The notes beneath the pieces were generated by a model, which saw only the letters and a list, made by a program, of their open reading frames with translations, was not told the DNA's origin and searched no databases. A stretch of DNA of 37,778 nt from Oscillatoria sp. FACHB-1407. Its GTDB lineage: Bacteria > Cyanobacteriota > Cyanobacteriia > Elainellales > Elainellaceae. A program made the translations under genes and the position numbers. Within the stretch, counting starts at the first letter, position 1, and each line of letters starts with the position of its first letter. The DNA lies in contig NZ_JACJSA010000035.1 in assembly GCF_014697545.1 (NCBI RefSeq), positions 1 through 37,778 of the forward strand. Reading direction: 5' to 3'. Shown here in pieces: positions 8,365 through 16,678 of the stretch.

Positions 8365-9633
8365 TTAAGGCTGACGAGCGATCGCCCCAGTGCTAGGTTG
8401 AGCGTCCTTGGGTTCGTCGGAGGGGATTCCCGGTTCTAGAACAACCGCTTCATAGGGCACTACCCCAGCTTGTTCACTCCCCAGACACCGAGCCGCGAGA
8501 CGAGACAAATCAAGCGATCGCTCTCCCACATAGGGACCCCGGTCATTGACGCGAACGATCACGGTGTTGCCATTCCTTAAGTTTGTCACCTTTAGATAGG
8601 TATCAAAGGGTAAAGACGGGTGGGCAGCGGTAAACTCGTGCTGGTTAAAGGTTTCACCTGCTGCGGTTAGACGGCCGTGAAAGTAGGGACCATACCAGGA
8701 AGCTGTGCCGCTGAGAGTCTGCCCGGTTTGTACCAATCCATATATGTGAGTCTGCGCCTCAGTCAAGCTCAATGTAGGTGCATCTAAAGCCGTCCGCAAA
8801 TTGTTAATCCAGTCAATCGCAATCAAGTCACCATTGCGGTGCAGCGATCGCTCCAGGTCAGAGTCAATCGTAAAGAGTACTTCACTCCCTGCTTTGCCCA
8901 AAAAAGCATCATTGGCGATCGCTGGTTTCAAACTAGTCGGTTCAAACTCCGGTTGACGCAACACCCGTTTTAACCGTTGCGCGATGGCATTTGCCTGTGT
9001 TTGGGAGGGCAACTCTGCTACCACTTGTCCCTGCACCCGGACCTGAAAAAAGGTTTCAGCTGGACTAAATCCTTTTGCGTGCGCTGGCAAACATTGCTGA
9101 ATGCTGCTGTCTAGCGTTTCCAGGGGTTTTCCGGAGGGGCGCGTCGTGACAACCACAGCGGGCACAAGGGGCATCGCTTGACCAACCTTGTGTGACCAAC
9201 GCGACAGATTCGCTACCAAACGGGTCATTTGTCCAGAGGCTTCTCCCGATGAATTTGTGAATGGAAAGACACCCAACATCGGGGTAAAACGAGTTGTGTT
9301 CCCGGTATGACTGGTAAAAGGGCGAGTCCAATCCAATCGAAGTGTCGCTCCTTCTGAAAAGGGTAACCAGGAAAAGGGTTGCAGGAATGACTGAATGAGT
9401 GGAATCTGGGTGCGGCTACTGCGATTGAGAGGCAATGAGGACAGCGTTGACGCTAGGGACAGATCGGGCGCAACACCAGAGGCAACGGCGGTTGGTGAAT
9501 TCGTAGATGCTTGAACGGGTTGTACTTTGCTCGAAAAAAATCTGACGATGGATTCAGACGTTTTCAGGATGTTATGGGATGAAAAAAAACTGCTGACGTA
9601 GGAAGCAAGCCAGATCAGTCCAATAAAGTTCAT
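8365..9633 (-). CDS. RlpA-like septal ring / double-psi beta-barrel protein
   Basis: The 422-residue protein has a short hydrophobic N-terminus (MNFIGLIWLASYVSSFF) that can act as a signal or anchor, then a long Ser/Thr-rich cyanobacteria-type region. The C-terminal double-psi beta-barrel starts near GTASWYGPYFHGRLTAAG and continues through VTNLRNGNTVIVRVNDRGPY to the SLDLSRLAA segment. These are the RlpA lytic-transglycosylase signatures, including the conserved Asp of RVNDRGPY. RlpA proteins cleave naked glycan strands at the septum. No SPOR domain is visible, unlike the Escherichia coli type. The gene is monocistronic, with a hairpin-bearing spacer upstream. Confidence 0.85.
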   Translation of the reverse strand: MNFIGLIWLASYVSSFFSSHNILKTSESIVRFFSSKVQPVQASTNSPTAVASGVAPDLSLASTLSSLPLNRSSRTQIPLIQSFLQPFSWLPFSEGATLRLDWTRPFTSHTGNTTRFTPMLGVFPFTNSSGEASGQMTRLVANLSRWSHKVGQAMPLVPAVVVTTRPSGKPLETLDSSIQQCLPAHAKGFSPAETFFQVRVQGQVVAELPSQTQANAIAQRLKRVLRQPEFEPTSLKPAIANDAFLGKAGSEVLFTIDSDLERSLHRNGDLIAIDWINNLRTALDAPTLSLTEAQTHIYGLVQTGQTLSGTASWYGPYFHGRLTAAGETFNQHEFTAAHPSLPFDTYLKVTNLRNGNTVIVRVNDRGPYVGERSLDLSRLAARCLGSEQAGVVPYEAVVLEPGIPSDEPKDAQPSTGAIARQP

Positions 9634-9820
9634 AAAGTGACAGATTTTGTTGTAGATGCGTTAAAAAAATTTCAACAGTATCCCATCATACAGATTTTAA
9701 AATCGGTTGTATCCTCTCTAAGAATGATTATTTATTTGAAAGAGGTTATCTTTTTGCGGTGTAACCCTTACGGTAATTGGACGCGACTGTAGAATAAAAT
9801 CGCAAACGTACGCAAAAATT

Positions 9821-9850
9821 AACCTGATCGATGGAGGCAACGATCGGGTT
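9821..9850. repeat. 10-bp stem-loop with one wobble pair
   Basis: AACCTGATCG (9821-9830) pairs with CGATCGGGTT (9841-9850), leaving one G-U wobble and a 10-base loop. It lies three bases before a second, longer hairpin. Confidence 0.5.
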
Positions 9851-9853
9851 TTA

Positions 9854-9893
9854 CGTACCTTTGCGATCGGCATTTCGCGATCGCAAAGGTACG
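9854..9893. repeat. 16-bp perfect stem-loop built on HIP1
   Basis: Arms at 9854-9869 and 9878-9893 are perfect reverse complements (CGTACCTTTGCGATCG and its complement) around an 8-base loop. The inner part contains the HIP1 core GCGATCG. No U-tract follows on either strand, so a simple terminator is unlikely. A binding site, RNA structure or dispersed palindrome is more plausible. Confidence 0.7.
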
Positions 9894-10047
9894 ATATGAA
9901 ATTGAAGGGGCAATCGATCCTGTAACCCTGGGCGTCTAAACCATCCCTGAACTCGGCAAGTTCCAACCATTTAAGTCCCAGGGATATGCCCTGAAATCAG
10001 TCTGCAAACAACTCTCCAGTGTTTGCTTTAGCATTAGGAGACTGACT

Positions 10048-11049
10048 ATGATGAGTGCGATAGATCGTGACAATTTGCGGAAGTGCTATGCTGCTGGGCA
10101 ACGAAATTTTGTAGCCGTTAATTTAACAGGCATTTCGTTGGAACGGGTTGACTTAACCGCCGCAGATCTGACCAGAGCAATCCTCAATTCTGTAGACTTA
10201 ACCCGTGCCGTTTTGATACAGACCAATCTCAGGAATGCATCTTTATACTCGGCTAACTTGAGTTACGCCAAGCTGAACCGCGCTAACTTAAGTGGCGCGG
10301 ATCTGACTAAAGCTAACCTCAAAGGCGCAACATTAGTCGGTGCAGATCTGCGAGAAGCACGGTTAAGCGGTGCTATTTTGACTGGAGTCAACATGCGATC
10401 GGCAAATTTAGCCGGAGTTAACCTGTGTGGGGCTGATTTGCGAGGCATTAACTTGCGATCGGCAGATCTGACCGGGGCTAACCTCAACTGGGCAAATCTC
10501 AGTGGAGCCAGATTAAGCGGTGCTCAACTGGATGGAGCTTCGCTGATTGGGGTCAAACTCAGTGACGCATTCCTGAATGGCGTTGACTTGCAAGGAGTTG
10601 ACCTGGATGGCGTGAATTTGAGTGGTGCCAGGCTCAGTGGCGCAAACCTCACATCTGCCAATCTCACCGCCGCTAACTTGAGTCACACCCAACTGCGAGT
10701 GGCGTATTTGATGCGATCGAACTTGCACGCAGCAGATTTGAGTGCAGCAGATTTGAGGCGATCGGATCTCAGTGCTGCAAATCTCAGTCAAGCCAACCTG
10801 GGTCAAGCCGATTTCAGTGAGGCAGACCTGACTGGAGCCGCACTCAATTCAGCTAACCTGTTCAAGGCAAACTTCAACCGGGCTTGCTTGAGAGAAGCTT
10901 ATTTGTGGGGGGCGAAGTTGATCGGAACTAACTTACAGCAGGCAAACTTAACCAAAGCCAGTTTGCGGGGTGGTGCACTGGACGAAGCGAAACAACAAGC
11001 TGTTGTTTTTACCGGAGCCATTATGCCCGATGGCAAAGTGCATTCCTGA
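10048..11049 (+). CDS. pentapeptide-repeat protein
   Basis: After about 20 N-terminal residues, nearly the whole 333-residue protein is tandem A(D/N)LXX pentapeptides (ADLTRAILNSVDLTR, ANLSGADLTKANLKG and so on). They predict a right-handed quadrilateral beta-helix. No signal peptide, kinase or other attached domain is visible. Such proteins are very common in cyanobacteria. A few in other bacteria mimic DNA and protect gyrase, but most have no known role, so I assign none here. The ATG has GGAGACTG just upstream. The gene is monocistronic and convergent with the GST operon. Its repetitive coding sequence generates several long antisense frames that are artefacts. Confidence 0.92.
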   Translation: MMSAIDRDNLRKCYAAGQRNFVAVNLTGISLERVDLTAADLTRAILNSVDLTRAVLIQTNLRNASLYSANLSYAKLNRANLSGADLTKANLKGATLVGADLREARLSGAILTGVNMRSANLAGVNLCGADLRGINLRSADLTGANLNWANLSGARLSGAQLDGASLIGVKLSDAFLNGVDLQGVDLDGVNLSGARLSGANLTSANLTAANLSHTQLRVAYLMRSNLHAADLSAADLRRSDLSAANLSQANLGQADFSEADLTGAALNSANLFKANFNRACLREAYLWGAKLIGTNLQQANLTKASLRGGALDEAKQQAVVFTGAIMPDGKVHS

Positions 11050-11109
11050 CAGGAAATTAATAGAAGCGATCGCCCAGTTTCTAGTGTTTTTTAGCTTCAG
11101 AAATAGCCA

Positions 11110-11811
11110 TCAATTCGCTACTAGAACTGTGTCATTTGCCTGTTTGATTAAATTTGATAAAACGCTGTCTCTTCGGCGAAAAAAGTCATCCAACCGTTCA
11201 AAGTAATCATCGGAAACTGCATTTTGTACCGAAGGTCTTTGGAGAAGTGCTTCGCGCCAAGCGTTGACTTTAGGCGTGTGGGTAAAAAAGCCAAAATTCT
11301 GATACTGCTCAAAGGCTACAAAGTAGCGAAACACTGGAGCATAAACGGCATCAATCAGGGAAAACTTCTCTCCTACAAAGTAAGGCTCAGCATTTAACTG
11401 CGTTTCTAATATCTCAAAACTGGCAATCAAATCCTGACGTTTTGCTGCAAAACTATCTTCATCTTTTGCAGCATAAAATCCTGCAATTTTAGATAGAATA
11501 TTGGAGCCAAATTCAATCCACGATCGATGTTTTGCTTTTAGCAGTGGATCAGCAGGATGCAATGATCCGGGTGTTATTTCATCCAGATATTCGCAAATCA
11601 CAGCCGATTCAAACAACACTTCGTTATCGACTAATAAAAGCGGTACTTTACCCAACGGAGAAATCTTTAGGAACCAATCGGGTTTGTTTGATAGGTCAAT
11701 GTATTCTCGTTCGTGAGGAATTTGTTTCTCTGTCAAGGTGATAATTGAACGCTGCACATAGGGACAGAGGTGAAAACTGATCAGTTTCAGCATGGGCAAT
11801 TTAGTAGCCAT
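11110..11811 (-). CDS. glutathione S-transferase family protein
   Basis: The 233-residue protein has an N-terminal thioredoxin-fold domain with CPYVQR (C16 as the likely catalytic residue, as in omega-class and lambda-class GSTs). The glutathione-contact segment GKVPLLLVDNEVLFESAVICEYLDE follows at about residues 53-77, then an all-helical C-terminal domain. A catalytic Cys rather than Ser/Tyr suggests thiol-transferase or dehalogenase-like reactions rather than classical conjugation. It sits three bases after the SnoaL-like gene, its ribosome site (GGAGCG) overlapping that gene's end. The two are almost certainly one operon, divergent from a MarR regulator that may control them. Confidence 0.88.
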   Translation of the reverse strand: MATKLPMLKLISFHLCPYVQRSIITLTEKQIPHEREYIDLSNKPDWFLKISPLGKVPLLLVDNEVLFESAVICEYLDEITPGSLHPADPLLKAKHRSWIEFGSNILSKIAGFYAAKDEDSFAAKRQDLIASFEILETQLNAEPYFVGEKFSLIDAVYAPVFRYFVAFEQYQNFGFFTHTPKVNAWREALLQRPSVQNAVSDDYFERLDDFFRRRDSVLSNLIKQANDTVLVAN

Positions 11812-11814
11812 GGT

Positions 11815-12189
11815 TCACGCTCCGTAATAAAAACGCTCATGAACCACTTTGCCATCCTTCCATTGCTGCACTGAAACCTGGTAATAGGTGCGTTTGCCCC
11901 ATTCAGCGTGGGTGTAATCTAAAAACCACTCTGAGATGATGACATTCTCACCAAAGGCGACATTTTTCAGTTCTGCCGCCCGAAACTCAACCAGATTCGC
12001 GAAAAAGGCTTCTTCTCGTGCCCGATTTGCCACTTTTCCCACGGTTGCAGGAGCCTCATTTTCTTGCATCACGACATCATCACCATAATATTTCTCGAAA
12101 ATCTGCATCACCTGCCCCTGCGCGATGAGTTGCTGGATGTCAGCAAATATCGCTTTTAGCTCAGTGGTAGGTTGTAGTTCCGTCGTCAT
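11815..12189 (-). CDS. SnoaL-like / NTF2-fold protein
   Basis: The 124-residue protein belongs to the SnoaL-like NTF2 superfamily of small alpha+beta cone folds. It has an N-terminal helix (TTELKAIFADIQQLIAQGQ), the segment FEKYYGDDVVMQENEAP, and beta strands ending in HERFYYGA. Such proteins act as small isomerases or hydrolases or as accessory proteins, and no specific substrate can be read. It is the first gene of the operon with the GST. The start is supported by the upstream AGGAATGAGC region. The spacer in front of it has palindromes that may bind the divergent MarR protein. Confidence 0.8.
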   Translation of the reverse strand: MTTELQPTTELKAIFADIQQLIAQGQVMQIFEKYYGDDVVMQENEAPATVGKVANRAREEAFFANLVEFRAAELKNVAFGENVIISEWFLDYTHAEWGKRTYYQVSVQQWKDGKVVHERFYYGA

Positions 12190-12237
12190 TGCTCATTCCT
12201 CCATTTGTTGCGACTAAGATAATTGCATATAAACTAA

Positions 12238-12249
12238 TTGCAATTGCAA
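12238..12249. promoter_or_regulatory. candidate MarR operator palindrome
   Basis: TTGCAATTGCAA is a perfect 12-bp palindrome in the divergent spacer between the SnoaL-GST operon and the MarR gene, about 50 bases before the operon start. The neighbourhood has related TTGCA/CAACTA half-sites (see 12272-12289). MarR proteins typically bind AT-rich palindromes in such spacers. The assignment is inference. Confidence 0.45.
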
Positions 12250-12271
12250 CTAAAATTAAATTAACAGCATT

Positions 12272-12289
12272 TAGTTGAAAGTGCAACTA
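12272..12289. promoter_or_regulatory. second inverted repeat near the MarR gene
   Basis: TAGTTG (12272-12277) and CAACTA (12284-12289) form an inverted repeat with 6 bases between. Together with the 12238-12249 palindrome it makes a two-site arrangement typical of autoregulated divergent operons. It lies upstream of every plausible start of the regulator. Confidence 0.4.
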
Positions 12290-12427
12290 CTTTCTCCGAT
12301 ACTGATGAATACAGAGTCCAAGCCTGACTGGTACCGTCTCTCAAAACCTGGGCTACACATTCATACATCTGTAAGGGTGATTCACGAACCGCCCCTAATC
12401 CTTCTGTCGTTCTACTTTTGGAGATTG

Positions 12428-12865
12428 GTGCTAGATCCTTTACGTAACTCAACCTGGCGATTGTTTTTGACCGCTCACACTCGCCTGATCGCTCGCATTG
12501 AGCAAAACCTGACCGCAGCAAAGCTGCCACCTCTGGAGTGGTATGACGTGCTGTTTGCCCTGAAAGAAGCCGAGGGTTATCGTTTGCGACTGAGTGAACT
12601 AGCCGAGCGCGTCTTATTGAGCCGCAGCAATCTGACCCGACTGGTCGATCGCCTGGAAAAAGCCGAGCTATTGCGCCGAGAACCCTGCCCCAGCGATCGC
12701 CGAGGAACTTTTGCGATCCTCACCGAAACCGGATTAACGATGCAGCAACAGATGTGGGTCGTTTACAGCGAAGGCATTGCTGACTATTTCGCCTCTCACC
12801 TTAACGACGACGAGGTAAAAACGTTGCAGGTTATCTTTCAGCGATTGTTAGGTGTGGCAGATTAG
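12428..12865 (+). CDS. MarR family transcriptional regulator
   Basis: Winged-helix repressor with the helix WRLFLTAHTRLIARIEQNL, the DNA-binding segment LRLSELAERVLLSRSNLTRLVDRLEKAELLRREPCPSDRRGTFAILTETG (its final part is the beta wing) and a C-terminal dimerisation helix. I place the start at GTG 12428 (145 residues), because that gives the usual MarR length and GGAG lies just upstream. The frame is open further 5' with an ATG at 12305, but the extra 41 residues do not resemble the family and no ribosome site precedes that ATG. It is divergent from the SnoaL-GST operon, and control of that operon and of itself is likely. The ligand is unknown, possibly an electrophile given the GST. Confidence 0.85.
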   Translation: MLDPLRNSTWRLFLTAHTRLIARIEQNLTAAKLPPLEWYDVLFALKEAEGYRLRLSELAERVLLSRSNLTRLVDRLEKAELLRREPCPSDRRGTFAILTETGLTMQQQMWVVYSEGIADYFASHLNDDEVKTLQVIFQRLLGVAD

Positions 12866-13027
12866 GGGTTGGGTGTAGGGTGTAGGGTGTGGGGTGTAGA
12901 GTGCAGAGGGGTGTGGAGGAGTAGGGGAGTGAGGGAGTAAAGCTCCTTTTTATCCTTTATCCTTCAGCCTTTATCCTTTATTGCTCTTCTTTCTGCTTTT
13001 TTCTCTCTTCTTTCTTCTCTCTTCCCC
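12866..13027. repeat. G-rich then C/T-rich repeat at a convergent junction
   Basis: This has the same design as 5219-5382. Immediately after the MarR stop come GGGTGTAGGGTGTAGGGTG-like units, then a C/T-rich half with TTTATCCTTTATCCTTC units up to the DUF2259 stop. In the minus sense the second half reads as AAGGATAAAGG-type heptads. The spacer between two convergent genes consists entirely of this repeat. Confidence 0.7.
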
Positions 13028-13708
13028 TCACCGTCTCAACTCAAAACTCTGCACTAAGGTTGTCTCCAAGGTGCCTTCAAATGCAGGACGCATGGCTGTT
13101 AGCAACACCACAATGCTGTCTTCATCGGGAGAGGCGTAGACTTCTCGGATGGAATAACGCAAGATGCCGTTGAGGAAGCGACTGAGGGAGCCGAGCGATC
13201 GCCGTTGTCCGGCATACTGCGCCTCTAGGCGAAAGGCAGCCCGACTGGGTTCAGCCCGTTGTTGCAACACCAACCGCACTGAACGGCGATCGCCCAGGTT
13301 GACATTCACGGTTTCTGTGCCATCTGCCGTACGAGAACGAGAGGCGATCGTCAGGGGAATCCCAGCAACCGGGGGAGTTAGCCCCAACTCTTGCCGCAAT
13401 GTCCAGGTCTGTTGCAGCAAATCCGTTTCCGCATCGCGGACGCTTAGATTGGAGTCAGACTCACCATAGCGAGTCTCCAGACATCCCCCGGCAACGCAGG
13501 TGCTATCGGCGATGTCGATCACCTGCAACACGGCTTTGGGGATGCCGGAACCCAAATTGCGTGAGGTTTCCAGGTAGACATAGTACTGGCTGTCACTGGA
13601 GAACCCTGCCATACGGCGAGTCGATCTAATGGTGGTTGCTAGCCCTGGAGTGGCAAGAACAATCAGGGCGATCGCCACCGATAACGCTAACCAACGGCGG
13701 TATTGCAT
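13028..13708 (-). CDS. DUF2259 family predicted secreted protein
   Basis: The 226-residue protein has a clear signal peptide (MQYRRWLALSVAIALIVLATPGLAT). The family-typical opening of the mature part follows: MAGFSSDSQYYVYLETSRNLGSGIPKAVLQVIDIADSTCVAGG. This matches the DUF2259 pattern, in which a GFS.D..Y..FE segment precedes VIDV. The function is unknown and the location is periplasmic. It lies 5 bp downstream of the CobW-family gene on the same strand, so the two are very probably co-transcribed and may share a metal-homeostasis role (inference). Two cysteines (about residues 71 and 76) may form a disulfide. It is convergent with the MarR gene across a repeat. Confidence 0.78.
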   Translation of the reverse strand: MQYRRWLALSVAIALIVLATPGLATTIRSTRRMAGFSSDSQYYVYLETSRNLGSGIPKAVLQVIDIADSTCVAGGCLETRYGESDSNLSVRDAETDLLQQTWTLRQELGLTPPVAGIPLTIASRSRTADGTETVNVNLGDRRSVRLVLQQRAEPSRAAFRLEAQYAGQRRSLGSLSRFLNGILRYSIREVYASPDEDSIVVLLTAMRPAFEGTLETTLVQSFELRR

Positions 13709-13713
13709 AACGC

Positions 13714-14949
13714 CTATTTTTTACCGAATCCTCTGCCCCGGTTCGTGCTAGGAACGCAAACACACGCCTGGAGTTGTTCCTTAATGGCATCATGATCCAG
13801 GTTTTGCCCAATCAGCACCAGTTGGTTTTTGGGTGCACTCTTCCACTCACTGTCGTCTAGAGTGAAGCGTCTGCCGCTGAGGTGGAAAATGTGGCGACGG
13901 GGGGAGCCATCATCGTTGCGGCTCTCGTCAAACCAGAGAATTCCCTTCGCCCGGAACACATTCGCTGGCAATTGGTTGTCGAGGAAGTATTGGAACTTAC
14001 GAATGGCAAAGGGGCGATCGCTCTGGAAGGACACCGATGTAAATCCATCAATCTCTAAATGGTTGGAATGATGGTGGTCATGATCGTGGTCATGAGTGCA
14101 GTGGCCATGATCGTGATCGCAGGCAGAGTGGTCATGGTGATCGTGGTCATGGTGATGCTCATGGTCGTGATCGTGGTGGCTGTGAGCATGATGATCGTGG
14201 TCATGACCGTGATGGTCATGATCGTGATGGTCGTGATCATGCCCCTTCGCACCTTCATCAAAGTAGTTGCTGGCATCAAACAAGCCCACGCTCAAGATCA
14301 GCGGCAGTGGCACCTGAGATTTAGTCGTACGGAGAATCCGAGCCTCATCAGTTGTCGTTCCACGCACTTGCTTAATCGTGTCGCGTACCTTGACTTCGAG
14401 CAGATCCAAATCGGCTTCATCCACCAGGTCGGCTTTGTTCAGCAGAATGATGTCGCCGTAAACAATCTGGTTCAAGGCTGCCTGGCTATTAAACAAATCA
14501 AGGCTGTAGTTGGCAGAGTCAACCACCGTCACGATCGAATCTAACCGGGTTAAATCCCGCAATTCAGTTCCCAAAAAGGTTAATGCCACCGGAAGGGGAT
14601 CAGCTAAACCTGTGGTTTCAACCACCAGGTAGTCAATCTTGTCTTGCCGTTCTAAAACTTTGTAGACCGCTTCCAGCAAGTCGTTATTGATGGTGCAACA
14701 GATACAGCCGTTACTGAGTTCCACCATGTTGTTGTCATCTCCCGTATCGACAATCAATTCGTTGTCAATACCAATCTCGCCAAACTCATTCACCAGAACG
14801 GCGGTCTTCAGACCCTCCTGATTGGTCAGGATGTGGTTCAGCAGGGTCGTTTTGCCACTGCCAAGAAATCCTGTAATGATGGTGACTGGCAGACCTCGCT
14901 TGAGGTCATTCATCGTTTCAGATTGAGCGGGAGTGACGGCTGACGGCAT
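13714..14949 (-). CDS. CobW/COG0523 family GTPase with long His-rich metal-binding loop
   Basis: G3E-family metallochaperone GTPase, 411 residues. Walker A is GFLGSGKT (27-34), the metal-binding CxCC motif is C82-x-C84-C85 in NGCICC, and the base-recognition NKAD is at 171-174. The C-terminal CobW domain spans about residues 298-395 (FTSVSFQS, ILWFDES, HIFHLSGRR). Between the domains, residues 237-297 hold about 33 histidines interspersed with Asp, far more than in a minimal COG0523 protein. This suggests zinc (or another divalent ion) storage or sensing. Subfamilies include zinc chaperones (YciC/ZNG1), cobalt (CobW) and nitrile hydratase activators. No cobalamin genes are nearby, so a zinc role is more likely. 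No Zur-type palindrome was seen upstream. It is followed 5 bp later by DUF2259. Confidence 0.9.
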   Translation of the reverse strand: MPSAVTPAQSETMNDLKRGLPVTIITGFLGSGKTTLLNHILTNQEGLKTAVLVNEFGEIGIDNELIVDTGDDNNMVELSNGCICCTINNDLLEAVYKVLERQDKIDYLVVETTGLADPLPVALTFLGTELRDLTRLDSIVTVVDSANYSLDLFNSQAALNQIVYGDIILLNKADLVDEADLDLLEVKVRDTIKQVRGTTTDEARILRTTKSQVPLPLILSVGLFDASNYFDEGAKGHDHDHHDHDHHGHDHDHHAHSHHDHDHEHHHDHDHHDHSACDHDHGHCTHDHDHDHHHSNHLEIDGFTSVSFQSDRPFAIRKFQYFLDNQLPANVFRAKGILWFDESRNDDGSPRRHIFHLSGRRFTLDDSEWKSAPKNQLVLIGQNLDHDAIKEQLQACVCVPSTNRGRGFGKK

Positions 14950-15165
14950 AGTGCAATAAATAAAATGTCAGAGAGTGTAAGGTTACATTTCAAAAGCAAT
15001 GAGTTTCAGGAACCTTGCCAACATTTCAGCCAAGGAGTCCAGAATAATTGCCATAGTAGATGAAGCTACTCCATTATTGCGTATCTATTTAAGGTTAGGC
15101 TGGGGAATAGTTTTCGACTCCCTATCTTTCCGATTCACTTTATTCATTAGCGATCGCCTCTTATC

Positions 15166-16674
15166 ATGTCCCTGACCTTCTACAACAGCCTCATCCGCCA
15201 CAAGGAACCCTTTGAGCCGCTAGAACCGGGCAAGGTAAAGATGTATTGCTGTGGTGTAACGGTCTATGACTATTGCCATTTGGGTCATGCGCGATCGTAC
15301 ATCGTCTGGGATACAGTGCGGCGTTACTTGCAGTGGCGTGGGTTTGATGTGCGATATGTGCAAAATTTCACCGATATCGACGACAAGATCCTGAAGCGGG
15401 CACAACAGGAAGGCTCCTCCATGCAAGCGGTGTCAGAAAAGTTTATTCAGGCTTACTTTGAGGACATGGCGCGACTCAACATTCGAGAAGCCGATGAGTA
15501 TCCCAGAGCCACGTACACCCTGGATGGCATCAAGCGACTCATTCACGAGTTAGAGCAAAAAGGCATTGCCTATCCTGCCGAAGGGGATGTCTATTACGCT
15601 GTGCGGAAGTTTCCCGAATATGGCAAGCTGTCGGGACGCAAGCTAGACGACATGCAAGCCGGAGCCAGCGGACGGGTAGACACTGACCCGGAGGCATTGA
15701 AGAAACAAGATCCCTCTGACTTTGCCCTGTGGAAAGCTGCCAAACCAGGAGAACCTTTCTGGGAATCGCCCTGGGGTGAAGGTCGTCCGGGGTGGCACAT
15801 TGAGTGCTCGGCGATGGTGCAGGAGAGCTTTAAGTCCACTGATGGGAAGTTAGCCGACACGATCGACATTCATGTGGGGGGAGCCGATTTAGTCTTCCCG
15901 CATCACGAAAACGAAATTGCCCAGTCAGAAGCGGCAACGGGGCATCCTTTGGCGCGGTACTGGTTGCACAACGGCATGGTGAACGTCGGTGGTGAGAAGA
16001 TGTCCAAATCGCTGGGCAACTTCACCACGATTCGGGATCTGCTGGATGCCCCTAACGCACCGGATGCGATGGCAGTGAGGCTATTTGTCTTAATGGCGCA
16101 ATATCGCAAGCCGATTGATTTTACGGATGAAGCGATCGCCTCTGCCCAAAACGCCTGGAACACGCTGAAAGAGGGACTGCTGTTTGGCTACAAATACGGT
16201 CAGCAACTCGGCTACACCGATGTCAACGACTCCTCCTTTGGTAACTCTGAGTATATGCGAATTCCTGACGACAGCGATGCGGTGAAGCGATTCCAGACGG
16301 CAATGGACGATGACATCAATACCGCTGGGGCGATCGCTGTTTTGTTTGAACTAGCCAAAGATCTGCAAAAAGAAGGCAACCGTCTCAGCCATGAGGGTAA
16401 GACAACGGCTGATCCGCAAACCCTGCGATCGCACTGGCAAACTCTGGTTGTCCTCGCACAAGTTCTGGGTTTAGAGGCAAATCCAGATGAGTTACAGCCA
16501 GAAAAACCCTCTGATGTTACTGATGCTGAGATTGGAACCATGATTCAGCAACGACTAGAGGCACGGAAAGCCAAAAATTGGGCAGAGAGCGATCGCATTC
16601 GGGATGACCTCAAAGCCAAAGGCATCGTGCTGATCGACAAACCCGGTGGCGTTACCGATTGGATTCGGGAGTGA
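15166..16674 (+). CDS. cysS: cysteinyl-tRNA synthetase
   Basis: Class I synthetase charging tRNA-Cys, 502 residues. The ATP-binding HLGH (38-41, the HIGH motif) and KMSKS (278-282) are intact. The zinc ligand cysteine is in YCCGVTVYD (C29), with further ligands expected around ECSAMVQ and HHENEIAQS. The C-terminal DALR/anticodon-binding region contains [20 protein letters not shown], diagnostic for CysS. It is slightly longer than the common 460-480 residues, the extra length being in the linker after [13 protein letters not shown]. It starts a two-gene unit with the small downstream gene 4 bp away. Confidence 0.97.
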   Translation: MSLTFYNSLIRHKEPFEPLEPGKVKMYCCGVTVYDYCHLGHARSYIVWDTVRRYLQWRGFDVRYVQNFTDIDDKILKRAQQEGSSMQAVSEKFIQAYFEDMARLNIREADEYPRATYTLDGIKRLIHELEQKGIAYPAEGDVYYAVRKFPEYGKLSGRKLDDMQAGASGRVDTDPEALKKQDPSDFALWKAAKPGEPFWESPWGEGRPGWHIECSAMVQESFKSTDGKLADTIDIHVGGADLVFPHHENEIAQSEAATGHPLARYWLHNGMVNVGGEKMSKSLGNFTTIRDLLDAPNAPDAMAVRLFVLMAQYRKPIDFTDEAIASAQNAWNTLKEGLLFGYKYGQQLGYTDVNDSSFGNSEYMRIPDDSDAVKRFQTAMDDDINTAGAIAVLFELAKDLQKEGNRLSHEGKTTADPQTLRSHWQTLVVLAQVLGLEANPDELQPEKPSDVTDAEIGTMIQQRLEARKAKNWAESDRIRDDLKAKGIVLIDKPGGVTDWIRE

Positions 16675-16678
16675 AGGA

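Larger units (their letters stand above)
9634..10047. other. divergent spacer with two stem-loops
   Basis: This 414-base region lies between the RlpA-like gene (-) and the pentapeptide-repeat gene (+). It carries a T/A-rich left part (a likely RlpA promoter) and two adjacent stem-loops at 9821-9850 and 9854-9893. An 82-codon minus-strand frame spans it, but it reads through both palindromes, so I do not call it. Confidence 0.5.

Noticed and set aside
9718-9966. 82-codon minus-strand frame in the RlpA/pentapeptide spacer
   Set aside because: It runs through two stem-loops, has no ribosome site and no recognisable motif.
10263-10806. antisense frames inside the pentapeptide-repeat gene
   Set aside because: Repetitive coding sequence keeps the opposite strand open. 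The translations only mirror the repeat.
14059-14544. 161-codon plus-strand frame rich in Met, Val and Ile
   Set aside because: It is the antisense image of the His/Asp repeat of the CobW-family gene; the CAT/GAC-type codons read backwards as ATG/GTC. A similar Met/Thr-rich frame at 14055-14279 on the same strand as CobW is the frame-shifted image.
14950-15165. search for a Zur-type palindrome before the CobW-family gene
   Set aside because: No TGATAAT-type inverted repeat was found, so zinc control is not supported by a visible site.
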